DNA from: Chamaelirium japonicum
Taxonomy: Eukaryota; Streptophyta; Magnoliopsida; Liliales; Melanthiaceae
Direction: 5' to 3'
DNA: 64,000 nt
Assembly: GCA_947650365.1 (NCBI GenBank)
Contig: OX393550.1
Span: 101,892,343 to 101,956,342 of the forward strand
Shown here: piece by piece, positions 1 through 28,626 of the stretch
Layout of the letters: each line of letters starts with the position of its first letter
How positions within the stretch are numbered: position 1 is the first letter of the stretch
The notes under the pieces: generated by a model
Database searches by the model: none
Told to the model about the DNA's origin: nothing
What the model saw: the letters and a program-made list of their open reading frames with translations, nothing else
Translations under genes and position numbers: made by a program

Positions 1-134
1 CACAGGCAAAGCGGACAATATCTTGTGTATTTGGGGCGGATGTTACAAAATGGTATCATAGCCGGTTCTCCTCGGGATGGGGAGGTCTAACCCTACACGA
101 GGACGTGTAGCCCTTAAGGGGGGTGGATTGTGAC
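1..134 (+). mobile_element. Fragment of a small LTR (TRIM-like) element
   Basis: The stretch holds TGGTATCATAGCC at 51-63, one base away from the initiator-tRNA-Met primer-binding word TGGTATCAGAGCC of plant LTR elements. A purine run followed by TGGATTGTGA (117-134) resembles a polypurine tract. The words AAAGCGGACAATATC upstream fit the 3' end of a TRIM-type LTR as I remember such elements. Sequence after 134 does not start a recognisable second LTR, so this is a fossil piece cut by the window edge. It lies in the last visible intron of KDSA. Confidence 0.35.
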
Positions 135-824
135 AACCAATAGCCATATAACTCTAAGGTTCTTGAGAAATCTGTAAAGCAACTGTTAGGAAGGACCCGA
201 TTTTTATAGGTCGAGTTGCAGGCTATTTTATTAAAAGCTCTCTCCATATGCAGCTTGCATATGCATCTAGATTTATTTTTCATGAACCTTATACATTCAA
301 TAGCAACAAGGACCCGGCTTTTTCATCTATAATGAAAGTGACTTGATCTTGTCTTTGTCTATATGAAATGACATGAAATACCAGCTTGGAAATGCTAGAA
401 AGGAGGCGGATGAGTGTTTTACTTTTTGTTTCTTCCAAACCTCGCTGAGAGATAAGCATAATGAAGGTAGAATTTGCTTTCTCATCTACCATCCTTCTTT
501 GAAGATCTAATGGAAATGGAGCTCATCCTTAAAGTCACACAAGACTTATGCCCTTAATTTAACTTCTTAATACAAAGCAAAAGAAAATCTCACAAAACTT
601 TGGGATCAAATTCTGAAAACATTGGCAGTTCTCTCACTTTAGAAAATAATGTGAACTAAATATAGCCGAAGATAGTACCTTCTTCACAAATTAATACACA
701 TTTTAATATCAATAATAAACTTACAATAAGAATGAAGATGGTTTTGGCAACTATGACAAAAATATTTATGTGTCAATGTAGGCAACTTGCTTGCAACCTA
801 GATGAATAGTGCAGACCAACTTAC

Positions 825-16686
<15,862 letters not shown>

Positions 16687-17059
16687 CCCTCAAATACTGC
16701 ACGATCAATCCCTCAAATACTGCACGATCGCACGATCGATCTGTACCTTGAATACAATAAAGTTTAGTAAATCAACAAAGTAAGTGTGGAGCCAGATTTC
16801 ACCACAACAGATCGATACAAATGAGGGATGCCCTCCAGATTAATTACAAAATTGAGCAACTGCATCACTATAGATCGCGAACTTGTGACGCATCCATTAA
16901 GTTGAATGTTACGGTTTTCGAAAACGAAGAACAGCACATCGAATTCTATGGAACTTAAATGTTGATAAATTGGGCGAATATTTAGATCAAACTAGTAAAA
17001 TTTCAATTGTAACCAATGTAGCAAAGAGAGCAGACATTTACGTGCTCTCTCTCTCTCCT

Positions 17060-17157
<98 letters not shown>

Positions 17158-17168
17158 GATCTAGGGCA

Positions 17169-17261
<93 letters not shown>

Positions 17262-17275
17262 GATCTAGGGCACAT

Positions 17276-17335
<60 letters not shown>

Positions 17336-17349
17336 GATCTAGGGCACAT

Positions 17350-17411
<62 letters not shown>

Positions 17412-17992
17412 GGCACATTCCCTTCGTTGGGGGAAATCGAAAAAGCAGCCGGCTACCTTCTCTTCGGAGTTCGGACCGGTCGTCTAGGAGCTCGGAGGGC
17501 TGGAAAACTCCGGCGGAGAACAGAGGAGATAGATGTACCCGACACCGAGCTTGGCCGTACCTCTCGATCTCCCGCCGTGTTGAGTCGTGGTTTGCAGGTG
17601 AAAAGAACCGTTGGACGCGAAACGATTGGGACTTTGGGAGTGGGGCGTCCCATATACACCCACCACCTCCGGTTTCAGTTTGCACCCCCACTTATAGTGG
17701 CACCTCCAATAATTCCAAAGCACCCTTAAATTTAGCCTTCTGCCGTCGTAACCCACCTTCTCATCCACCCCGCCATTCACCGTTGCCACCGCCACCTCGA
17801 TCGTCGCCGCCTCCTCCTCCTCCATCATCGCTCTTCCTTATACTTCCTCCTCCATCTTCCCAGTACTTAAACCCTAAAACACATTACAGAGTCGGGGCCG
17901 GCTGCTAGACAAGAGTGTTGACGGGGTAACCACTGGCATTACATGTCAGTGTCGGTTCCTACCTAGTGATAAAGGCATGGTAATTTGGTCGC
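16687..17992 (-). promoter_or_regulatory. KDSA 5' leader and upstream region
   Basis: Upstream of the KDSA start codon lie a 23-bp tandem duplication (16,687-16,729, CCCTCAAATACTGCACGATC twice), AT-rich DNA, a 380-bp compound CT minisatellite and then GC-richer DNA (17,425-17,900). The last part includes AAACCCTAAAA at about 17,869, a telo-box-like word. The transcription start cannot be placed; a leader intron is possible. Frames over the CT tracts are not genes. Confidence 0.4.
17045..17424. repeat. Compound minisatellite: CT tracts separated by CAGATCTAGGGCACATTC
   Basis: Four long CT runs are divided by near-identical 19-20-bp spacers at about 17,155, 17,259 and 17,333, with a shortened variant (GGGGCACATTCCC) at 17,410. 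The unit (spacer plus CT run) has therefore been amplified as a whole. Confidence 0.9.
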
Positions 17993-19665
17993 TGATGGGG
18001 CCAAAAATATCACCGGCTCGTCGTCCACGTGACAGTAGCAGGGAAAAGAACACAACGAGACAACCGAAGTCCTCAAGGAGGTCGCCCATGTTTTGGGGCG
18101 CACCCAGGGCGACCTCGGGTGATCGGAACAGGAACCACCCCTTTGGAGGGTTCAAGACTCGACATCAACCCCGATTTTTGGGCAAGCAGCTTGGTGGCCT
18201 GAGCAGGTCTTGGAGTTTAAAGAACACTTCCATATAGCTTGCCCTGGCCGCCACAACCAGATCGCCAGTAGAAGAGACTGCCTGTGGCTGGTGCTCATAA
18301 CCCGCCCGGAGCTGACCCTGGCCGTATGTGACCAGCTCGCACGCGGAAGTGGTCGCCCCACGGCTAGTGCTCGTAGCCAGCCCGGAGCTTACAGTAGTAG
18401 CTCGTGGCTCACAGCCCGCCCGGGGTTGACCCTGGCCGCATACGACCAGCTCGCACGTGGAAGAGGTCGCCCCGTGGTTGGTGCATGTAGCCCGCCCGGA
18501 GCTTACAATAGCGGTTCGTGGCTCACAGCCCACCCAAGCTGACCTTGGCCGCATGCGACTAGCTCGCACGCGGAAGAGGTCGCCCCGCGGCTAGTGCTCG
18601 TAGCCCACCCAGAGCTTACAGTAGCAGTTCGTGGCTCACGGCTCGCCCGGGATTGACCCTGGCCGCATGGGACCAGCTCGGACGCGGAAGAGGTCGCCCC
18701 GTGGCTGGTGCTCGTAGCCCGCCCGGAGCTTACAGGGGCGGTTCATAACTCACAGCCCGCCTAGGGCTGACCCTGGCCGCATGCGACTAGCTCGCACGTG
18801 GAAGAGGTCACCCCACGGCTGGTGCTTGTAGCCCGCCCGGAGCTTACAGTAGCGGTTTGTGGCTCATAGCCCGCTCGGGGCTGACCCTGGCCACATGCGA
18901 CCAGCTCGCACGCGGAAGATGTCGCCCCGCGGCTGGTGCTGAGTCAAAGTTCTTGACAGAAGCTTGCCAGGGAGCTCACTCTGCCCGCACGCGATTGGCT
19001 CGCCCGCGGAAGAGACTGCTCCTAGTAGAATTCAAAGAACCCCTCAGAAGGCGCAACACCCACAGCTCGCTCAGGAGCTCGCCCGATCATGCAATGGTTA
19101 AAGAGTCTGCCTATTAATGGTAGAAGAGGTTCTGAAGGTCCCCGTCTGACCAAGAGTTCGCCCTCGTCTCCATAGAGGTCGCCTACATAAGGCAGTACCA
19201 AATCGACAGGTGTCACCACCACCATGGGGCTACGTGGACAACTACGAGCCACGGAAGCCGATCAAAGTCGGTCTTGGACCTCCCAGACTAGAGCTTTTTA
19301 GAATCTCCACTTGGCAAGGACAAGACCATTGCATCCCCCTTTGCCATCGCCTGGCAGGTTAAACGACAAAGGCCATGAAGAGCCCATATGGGCTGGCACA
19401 TGGGGGCGTAGAAGGTGTGGGAAGACGCCACCATGTGTCAAACTCTTGTGGTCTGCAAAAAGTCTATAAAGGTACAACCCCCGGCTCCAAAGTACAGGTT
19501 TGAAACCCAAAACCCTACCACTTCCAGCTATTACAGCTCTCTCTTGTTGATACCCAGTCTGACTTGAGTGTCAGAGGGTCTAAGCTCCTGAGGGAGCCAG
19601 TCGTTCTTATGTTTTCTCTGTTTTGCAGGACGATCGCACAAACTAGCGAAAAATATCCCCTAACA
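17993..19665 (+). repeat. 5' LTR of gypsy fossil 1, with internal ~115-bp tandem repeats
   Basis: The LTR begins TGATGGGGCC and ends CCCCTAACA just before the primer-binding site. From about 18,240 to 18,960 it carries six or so copies of a ~115-bp GC-rich unit (words CAGCTCGCACGCGGAAGAGG and GTAGCCCGCCCGGAGCTTAC), unusual inside an LTR. Confidence 0.82.
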
Positions 19666-19870
19666 TTTGGTGCCGTCTGTGGGATCTTTTCGACTGGTTC
19701 TTGCGAGAACGCCTATGACCACATGGTTGAAAGCCGTGCCTCCAGACGATACCCCGATGGCTCCAGCCACGCGGGAGCAGAGAGAGGCAAAAGCCCCCGC
19801 TGGGTCTGCACGAAGCAGACCGCTCACTTAAGCCTCGCAACCCCCTGTCTCGCTCGGTGACCAGCTCCTT

Positions 19871-21202
19871 TTGGAGATGTTGACTACTCAGCGGGTCATG
19901 ATGGACGAACTGGCACGACTGCACCAGGTTTCGTCGATGACCAGAAGAACTAATCTCTCCCCCGGGCTCGACCCACATAGGGAAGGATCAACGATTCAAC
20001 CCCGGCATCCGGTAGTATCGATGGGGACCGCTCCCCCTGTGCGACGTCCCCCAATCCCAATGTCGCATCAACCCACATTGGCGCCCACGCAGTGGGCATC
20101 CCAGCAAGAGCCCCCTGTGGAAGACGCAGTGGCGCGCAAGACAAGAGAGTCAGCTCTCGGGCGACTTCAGCGACTTGTCACCCAGCGTTCCAGCAATGAG
20201 CTGACTCCGCCTTCGACCCCCTCTCACCGGCGAAGCCGAAGTGCGGGGTTCGACGAGCCAAAGGCAAGGTCTCGAGGGAGAGATCGTAACCCACGCTATC
20301 AGCGTGAGGAGGAACCCACGGTGGAAGTGTTACCTCATGTGGAGACCCGCGACGTGATGGCCTTACACAGACCTTTCCATGTGCCGAGGCGACCACCGAT
20401 GAAGCAGCGTAGTCGGGAAGTCGTCTCCGAACATCGCCGTAGCGAAGGCACGGTCAGAACTCGAGGAAACATGAAAGACCGCTTGGGGCCTGCGCAGTCG
20501 CTCTTGAGGGACCACCCTGGGCACTGGCAGTTACCCGGCATGCCCGTCGACCTCTTAGAAGACCTGGTCGCTCGGGGAGGAAGCTCGCCCTTCACGAGGG
20601 AGGTACATCGAGGAGACTTCCCTCAGCACTGGACCCCACCAAAGTTTGTGTTGTTCGATGGGTTGCAAGACCCCATGGACCACCTCTTGGCCTACGGGAA
20701 GTTGTTATTCTTCTGGGACCAGGACCACATTCTGTGCCGTGGCTTCTCGAGCAGCTTGACGAGTTCGGCCCTGGACTGGTTTCATAAGTTACCTCCGGGC
20801 TCGATCCCGAGATTCACTGTTCTATCCGGGTTGTTCCTGGAATAATACCGGTGCAATCGACAACCTATGAAGCAAATCGAATCACTGTTCGGTTTCACCA
20901 CGGGTGCACGAGAGACCCTCTGGTGCTTCTCGATATGATTCCAGAATGCCTACCTCATCCTCGAGGACTCAGTCGGGCGAGACCGGACAGCCGTGAGTGC
21001 CTTTCGGAGCGCGCTCCCCGAAGGAGGTGAGCTTCATGATGCTATTATCAATTCCGATCCCCGCACCATGGTCGAGCTCTTCGCCTTGGTCCAGCAACAT
21101 ATTAAACTTGAAGATGTGGTGTTAGATCGTCGAGGAAAGATTGTCGAACAGCAGCCTCCTCTTACCGTGCGCGTAGGCGCCCTCTTATATACCGTTTTAT
21201 GA
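19871..21202 (+). pseudogene. gag region of gypsy fossil 1
   Basis: The translated region has an Arg/Pro-rich N-terminal part and then the retrotransposon gag core (words like DGLQDPMDHLLAY and ALDWFHKLPPGSI), followed by further gag-like sequence (LVQQHIKLEDV) before 21,202. It belongs to the fossil element, is broken, and has no host role. Confidence 0.8.
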
Positions 21203-21879
21203 AATAGAGGATCTTTGGACTGAATGAGTCTTTTTGAATCTGTGCTCGATAGTGATCCACAAGAATACCTTGCACACGATCAGCTGGCACCCAGCTGCCT
21301 CAAAGAACAGTCCGTCATTGTGCGGGCTTAAAGCAAGACTGGGGTTCTCAGTGGCCGTCCCAAATAACCTTAAGATCGCCAGGGTAGTCCGCTATCTAGG
21401 GGACTTTAAACATGGCCGGGGTCCTTCGCATTCACATGCCATGATAGGAAGCACCCCGGGGTGATCTAAGGGGACCTGAATGGGCGACCACCCATTTAGG
21501 TGACCTGAAAATTTATTGGTAATCCTCGAAGCTTGACAACATGGTCAGGTCGCAAAAGAGAAATACAAAAGCCACTAACGTCAAAGGCTAGGGTCAAGGC
21601 CACTGTCCGATGTCATGCGGATGCGATAAGCAAAATCGGGGTTCTGAGGATCCTTAACCGGATAGGGGTAGCTAGCTTTTGATTCTTTTATCGCTTGTCG
21701 AACTTTCACCCTTTGGCCCTTACGTTCTGTTTTGATTCAATTTCTATCGATTTGTCTTTTTGTCGAGCTATAGGGCCCCACTATTTCGCACATGTCGAAT
21801 TTTCATGCATATCGATCTTTTTTGTAATGTTTATTTTTTATCGATTTAGCTACCTCGTCCGGGGTATAGTCCTTGGATC

Positions 21880-22440
21880 GTTGAAGAAACCACACACGCG
21901 GCTTGATGCCATGCAGTTTTACTCGTTGAACGACCTGGTGACATCACGGGCAGACGCGACAGAGACACTATACAGTTTTGCTCGTTGAGCGGCCTGATGC
22001 CATGCAATTTTGCTCGTTAAGTGACCTGATGACATCACGGGCAGAGGCGATAGAGGCATCTTATGCGGCCTAGTGCCACGTAGCTCAGCTCGTTGAGCGA
22101 CCTGGTGACATCATGGGCAGACACGGCGGAAGACAACTTACGCGGCCTGATGACACGCAGCTTAGCTCGTTGAGCGACCTGGTGACATCACGGGCAGACG
22201 CGGCGGAGGCATCTTACGCGGCCTGATACCACACAACTCAGCTCGTTGAGCGACCTGGTGACATCATGGGCAGATACGGCGGAGACAACTTACACGGCCT
22301 GATGCCATGTAGAGCGATCTGGTAACATCACGGGCAGACACGACAGAGGCACCTTACGCGGCCTGATGCCACACAACTTAGCTCGTTGAACGACCTGGTG
22401 ATATCACGAGCAGTTGCGATGAAGACACCATATGCGGCAT
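21880..22440 (+). repeat. ~90-bp tandem repeats in gypsy fossil 1
   Basis: Six to seven diverged copies of a unit with GCTCGTTGAGCGACCTGGTG and ACATCACGGGCAGACGCG lie between gag and the polypurine tract, where pol would be in a full element. Confidence 0.85.
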
Positions 22441-22593
22441 GATGTCATACCCTATAGCCGACTTCACAGAATGGAATGTAGTTTAGTTAGAGCTAGTCAA
22501 TAGACGAAAGGCTCAAACTAGTCTATGTGGACGACCTCGCTGGGCTTCTGAGCGAACGGAACTGCGCCTGACCACCCCCTCAGGAGGGGGTAA

Positions 22594-23061
22594 TGATGGT
22601 GCAAAAAATATCACCGGCTCGTCGTCCACGTGACAGTAGCAGGGAAAAGAACACAGCAAGACGACCGAAGTCCCCAGAGTGGTCACCCATGTTTTGGGGC
22701 GCACCCAGGTGATCAAAACAGGAACTTCCCCTTTGGAGAGTTCAAGACTCGACGTCAGCCCCGATTTTTGGGCAAGCAACTTGGTGGCCTGAGCAGGTCT
22801 TGGAGTTTAAAGAACACTTCCATATAGCTTACCCTGGCCGCCGCAACCAGATTGCAGCAGAAGAGACTGCCTATGGCTGGTGCTTGTAGCCCGCCCGGAG
22901 CATGCGACCAGCTCGCATGTGGAAGAGGTCGTCCCGTGGCTGGTGCTCGTAGCCAGCCCGGAGCTTACAGTAGTGGCTTGTGGCTCACAGCCAGCCCGAG
23001 GCTGACCCTGGCCGCATACAACCAGCTCGCACATGGAAGAGGTCGCCCCGCGGTTGGTGCA
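22594..23061 (+). repeat. Partial 3' LTR of gypsy fossil 1
   Basis: This copy of the LTR start lies directly after the polypurine tract. It includes a shortened set of the internal repeats and ends at the border with fossil 2. Confidence 0.82.
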
Positions 23062-23494
23062 CTTATTAGGATCAATGGTTTTCCTGGAACTGGTGCTGAC
23101 AGGACTAGAGGCTTGAGCAGATAGACCCTGATGTTTTGAAGGACATCTTGACAAGCTTCGTTCCACTTGAACGACGCTCCTTTCTTCATGAGGCGACTGA
23201 AGGGAAGACACTTCCCAGCTAAGTTGGCGATGAACCTTCTCATATATGCAAGGAATCTATACAGACTTTCGAGATCTCATACCGTCTTAGGCATGGGCAT
23301 GTTGAGATAGCATCAATTTTGGATTGATCTATCTCGATGCTTCGATGTCAAACCATGAAATTAAGGAATTTGCCCGAGGAGATTCTAAAAGCACACTTGA
23401 GTGGATTCATGCGGAGTTGGTATCTTCGAAGCCGTTTGAAATTAGCTCGAGATCTTGAAGATGCATAAACTTTTGCTTAGATTTCACTACGAGA

Positions 23495-24051
23495 TCATCG
23501 ACATAGAACTCTACGTTTTTTATTAAGAATGTCATCGAAGATCCTTTGCATAGCACTATGATAGGTGGCTCCTACATTCTTCAAGTCAAAGGGCATGACT
23601 TTGTAGCTGTAGATCCCCTTTGGTGTGTAAAACGATGTGAGCTCCTCGTTTTTGGGTGCCATCCGAATCTGGTTGTAGCCTGAAGATTCCTCCATGAAGG
23701 TTAGCACTTTGTGGCCCGTCGTTGGATCCACTAATAACTCCGTGATAGATAATAAAAAGTCATCTTTGGGGCATGCATTGTTCAGGTCTCTGAAGTCCAC
23801 GTACACCCTGATCTAGCCATTCTTCTTCTTAATTGGAATAATGCTGAAGATCCATGTTGGATATTTGACTTCTTGGATGAAGCCAACTTCGATGAGCTTA
23901 TTGACTTCGCTTTCGATCTGGGGTACCAACCATGGATGATAGTGTTTTTGGTCTTGCTTGATAGCAATAACACCGTGTTTGACAGCAAGCTAGTGTACCG
24001 CAATTTTGGGATCAAGGCCTGACATCTCCTTGTAAGACCATGCGAAGACAT
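23495..24051 (-). pseudogene. Reverse transcriptase remnant of gypsy fossil 2
   Basis: Residue strings VDFRDLNNACPKDDF, SGYNQIRMAP and the following KGIYSYKVMPFDLKN are the hallmark RT blocks of plant Ty3/gypsy elements. The remnant is broken. Confidence 0.88.
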
Positions 24052-26971
24052 CTATGTATTCTTGAAGTAGCTTGACGTATGCGGTTTCTTTTTTCAGGAG
24101 TTAGGAGTGTGCTGACGAATATAGGCCGAGGCTCCTCCCTGTGTACCCAAGTTGATTTCCTTCAAGTCGTCAATGGTGGACTGCCCTCCTTCTTCAAGGA
24201 TTGGCGGGACATCTGGCACCTCATCGTCCGAAGTAGAAGAATCACCATTCTCAGCTGCAGACGGAGATGTGGTTGACTAACACCAGGGGGCTTATGCTGA
24301 AGACTCCATCAAGTAATCATGCCGAGCGGATAGACTTGTGTGAGCGAGTGGGAATCAAAATGTCGCTCCCAAGCTCAGTAACCGGTATCCCAAAACGGTC
24401 GAACACTGACTTTCGCTTTGCTTGCTTGATTGACCTGAGTCTTTCGAACATTGATGTAGACTTCGGATCTGACTGGCTTTGAGTATTTTTCTTCTACTTC
24501 TGGAGTATGGCCCAACGTTGAGCTCGATGACATTTTCTTTTGACAGACTTGGTGTTTGGATGAACACCGTAGGTGGAGTGTGCATCGGAAACTGTTGATT
24601 CTTCTTCTGTTCCACTTAGGATCTTCACCTTAATGTAGTTAGAGGCGAAGATCTTCTCAGCTGAGATCTTGATGACCACCAGGTTTGATTGGAGTTGATG
24701 GCTCACCGATTTGGGAGAATTTGCTTGCCATTTTGGAGAAGATGAGCTTGAATCTTGGTCATCCCGTGCAGTATCGCAACTGGTGGAAGTGTGCCCATAT
24801 GCATTGCATTTTTTTTTGTTGTTGCCGGCTTTGAATAGTAGCTTGGTGACGTTTTGCCCCCAACTCCCTTTCGGCTTGAATACGAGTTGATTTGAGTCAA
24901 TGGACTCGGCAGGTCCAATCAGACTCAAAGTGTGTATCAAACCAGATAGTGATAACGTCATTTCTTGCAAGGTGACGAAGTTGGCCTCCAACAATGGCGA
25001 GATCAACTCTTTTGCTGAAGCAAGAGACGGTTGTCTGGATTTGCGAAGCCATTGAGGCATGAGGTGTAGAACCGGCACAGCTCGAACGGGCAATATAGTA
25101 TGTGGTATAGAGTTTGGCTTGAAGCTGGTGCATACCTTTCATGCCCGATGCTTCTTTGACTTCGTGTACTGCCTCGCTGGAAGATTGCACCGATTTTGCG
25201 AGTGGAGAGGTTTTGTCTCGCTTCACTACTTTAGCTTTCTGGACTCCAGGAGCATTAGTAGGGAGGACTTCAGCAACAAGGTCATTGGCTTGGTAGAACT
25301 TGGCTTTAGCAAGGTGCGCTTCAGCCTCGTTAAACAGCTTGTCATCAGCGACGATGTACTTCTCCATGTCTTCTTTGTAATACTTGAGGCATTGGTGCCA
25401 GGTGGACACTATAACACTGTTTCATATAGCCAAGGTCTTCCCAATAAGAGGCGATACAATGTCTGTAGTCGATGACGTGGAAGAGGACCATTGTGTCGAG
25501 CTGGTCGATAGAGATCTTCATATGAATGATACCAATAGTCGATTGTCCATCTTGGTTGAACCCTCGATTGACCAGCTGGTTTTGTGAGAGCTGATCAGTG
25601 GTAATGCCGAGCTGCCTCATTGTTTAGATGGGCATGATATTAATAGCAGAGCCACAATCCAGCAGGATTCGATTCACTGGCTTCTCTTTGATGTACCCTG
25701 AGACGTAAACAGGGCGATTGTGCACCGAGTTGTAGATCTTCATTCGAGAATATTATCGTAGAATTAAAGGAGGCAGAAACTTTGCCTATCTCCCCAACCT
25801 TTGCCTTCTTTTTATAGGTGTACGGGTTAGTCAGGGCCGTAACCATTGCTAGACAAACCTTCTCTGGGAGGTGCAATGCTTCGATAAGTGGTAGGTATAA
25901 GACTACATTGTCGTGGGAAGAAGTGCCTTTCTTATCGGAGTTGTCTACCTTATCATCGGAATCGCTCTCTTCGAGGGACTCGTCTTCATTCTCCTCATGT
26001 GATATCTTGTGCACTTCTACCATGCATCATGAGACTCCGTGGTGTTGATCGGCTTGAAGGAAGTGACCGGAAAAGAACTCCTACAATATTGTTGGTTTTG
26101 GAAGACTTTGTTGGAGAAGATCGTCTTGGCTTACGCCTTTCTCCCTGGAACTTTGTTTTTCTTTTTGTAGGTTCTTCACTCAGGGGGCACTTTGAATGCC
26201 TTTCTTGTTAGAGAAGATCGATCGTATGGGCTTGCTTGCAACGATTTGATCGTCAGGGCCATTGTCTTCGAGGTATCATGACCTACGTATCCTCATCAGT
26301 GAGCTCTTCATCTCCAAGGAGAGGACTTGGAGCTGCGATCGGAGGATCTTCTTCACCTGGAGAGTTTTGCTCTTTCGAAGGCTTCGCTGGCTCATTCTTC
26401 GACCCCAGCTAGTTGGCTTGACCTCCTCTATTGCAACTGAAGAAGGCTGGTAGTAGTGAACATAGTAGTCAAACTTGCTTGAGAGTTGGCCCAGTAGATT
26501 GACTTTTGGATCTCCTTGCTTGTACCTTTTTCAGAGGGCACGTTGAGATATAGCTTCGTTTGGGAGAGGTACTGATATGAGCAACGATTGCCCCCGGGGT
26601 AGTGACTTTTCATTCTTGACTAGCGTAGGAGTCTACTATCGTCATCTCAAAATCGACTGTTTCGACTGTGAAGCTGGCTCCGTGATCGGTCTTTGATGGT
26701 TGATGTGCAACTTGAGTGTCCTCCGTTGTGCAACGATGAGTACCGACGGAAAGAAATTAACCAAAGGTTATCGACGCTATGTTTGTTATCGCAACATCAA
26801 CGGAGTCGATCTCGATCTTTCTTGCTTTGCAAGTGTCATTATTCTCTCTTTGAAGATGAAGTACTTCTCAATGTGATGGCTAACCACTCAATGGTACTTG
26901 CAGAAGAGCGGATCATCGACACGATGGATTTGCTCTGGCCTCTTTGATGGAGAAAGCTCAATCATCTTCTC

Positions 26972-28100
26972 CTACAGTAGTTGATCGAATATAGAGGAGA
27001 ATTTTGAGTCTGGGAAGGGATACTCCTTAACTTCAAGCTCTTTAAAAGTCATCCTCGATGCCCTTTGAGGCCGCGAAGGTACTGTGATGGCCTTGCCTTT
27101 GTCCAGCTTGCTACCGATCTTGAGTGGTTTGAAGTTGAAGTGACGTCGATAATGTTGACTTGCGCGCTTTGGTTTGGGCGCTGCTGGCTTGTCTTTCTTT
27201 TTCACCTTCAGGAAGTCTTTGGCCTTTGAAGCTCTGTAATTTGCTAGGTTGAGTTCCATGTCGTGAGTCCGAGTCGCTAGTTCTTCGAAAAACCAAGGCT
27301 TAATGCTTTTTAAGGGTGTAGAGCAAGGTCCAGTGTATGCCTTGGGTGCACATCTTGATGACTGAGTCTTCAAACAAGTGATCTCGTGAGTTTAGCGCAA
27401 GATTTCTCCAACGATTGATGTAATCGATCACTGGCTCATCCTTTCTTTGCTTGACAGTCATGAGTTCCATCATACTGACGGTGCGTCGGGTGCTATAGAA
27501 GCGGTTGAGGAACTCCCTTTCTATCTGATCCATGTTGTCAATGGATCTTGAAAGAAGATCAACATACCAGTCGAAAGCGTTACCTTTGAGGGTGCGAATG
27601 AATTGCTTCACTATCTCATCGTCGTATGTGTCGGCATTGTTGCAAGTTTCAATGAAGTAGGAAATGTGTTGCCTTGGATTGTGTTTCCCATTGAAATGCT
27701 AGAACCCAATAGGGAAGCATAGCTGCTGGATCCTCGAGGTGTATGGCTTGGAGTATGCCATCGTGATTGGAGAAAGACTACCACCGTGAGAGCACACCAT
27801 GTCGGCAACCAATGACTGTATTTGTTGGACCGTCATCGTTGAAGTCGTTGGTGGTGTAACTACCAGAACTGGTACTGAAAAGACGACCTTCACTGGAATG
27901 AGAGTTGTTGATGGAGTTAGGGTAGCCACTGAAATCGTCGAGACAACCTTTGCCAGGGCAGGAATAGCTACCAGAGGAGTTGGAGCTTGATTGACCGCTG
28001 GAGCATCCCTCCCACTTAGCCTTTGGAGTAAGGGATTGCTATGATGGTTCTTCTCCTCCGTTAGCCGAGTGATTTGCGCTATATGTTCGCCCATTTGCAT
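26972..28100 (-). pseudogene. gag remnant of gypsy fossil 2
   Basis: The strings LKGNAFDWYVDL, EREFLNRFYSTRRTVSMMEL and DEPVIDYINRWRNLAL match the retrotransposon gag core. The upstream part is low-complexity Thr/Val/Pro-rich. The remnant is broken. Confidence 0.85.
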
Positions 28101-28626
28101 GACTTGGAGCTAGAGAGCGGACGGTGGCTGGTGATGTAGGACGTCTCGGTGTTGCACGCCGGCAACCTCGACGTCGTCGTTGGAGACGTAATTATAATGA
28201 CTTGTCTCCGTTTCGTAGCGAACATTTGCTCCCTACACAGAAGGTGCAAGGCCCATTGGAGAACCCGACTAAGCTCAGGGTTGGGGCTAGACCTTTTTAA
28301 ATTTCTAGACTTGGATTTCAGGATCGAGGCTTGTTTCTTCATGCACCAAAGCCTCGTTAGCACTTTGGCGAGCATCTTCGGCAATAGTTTATAGCATGAA
28401 GACTTCCGCAAGAGTTCGAATACACCGATTGTAGATGCGTACTACTGAGGGAACATCATTCTTTGGTTTTTCTAGATCACCGTGTCAGAGTAGTAGAGAC
28501 TCGGTGATGGGTGATAGGCTTGGAACAAACATATCATCATTTGTCCCGGCCATGGCGAAACTTGAGGCAACTCCTTAAGATGAACAGATAAAAGGAGAAG
28601 ATGGTCCCACCGGGCATGCCAGAAAT

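Larger units (their letters stand above)
17993..23061 (+). mobile_element. Ty3/gypsy-type fossil 1, gag only, 3' LTR incomplete
   Basis: 5' LTR 17,993-19,665, primer-binding site TGGTGCCGTCTGTGGG from 19,668, gag region 19,871-21,202, a tandem-repeat tract 21,880-22,440, polypurine tract CAGGAGGGGG before 22,591 and the beginning of the 3' LTR at 22,594. No pol domain is present, so it was probably a non-autonomous gypsy derivative and is now broken (several breaks). The comparable LTR parts differ at about 7%, roughly three million years at usual plant rates. It abuts fossil 2 near 23,062. Confidence 0.85.

Noticed and set aside
17003-17828. Frames up to 176 codons over the CT minisatellite and its flank
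   Set aside because: Low-complexity translation; the part beyond 17,430 shows no known protein on either strand.
25059-26211. Plus-strand frames over gypsy fossil 2
   Set aside because: Antisense shadows of the gag-pol remnants on the minus strand.
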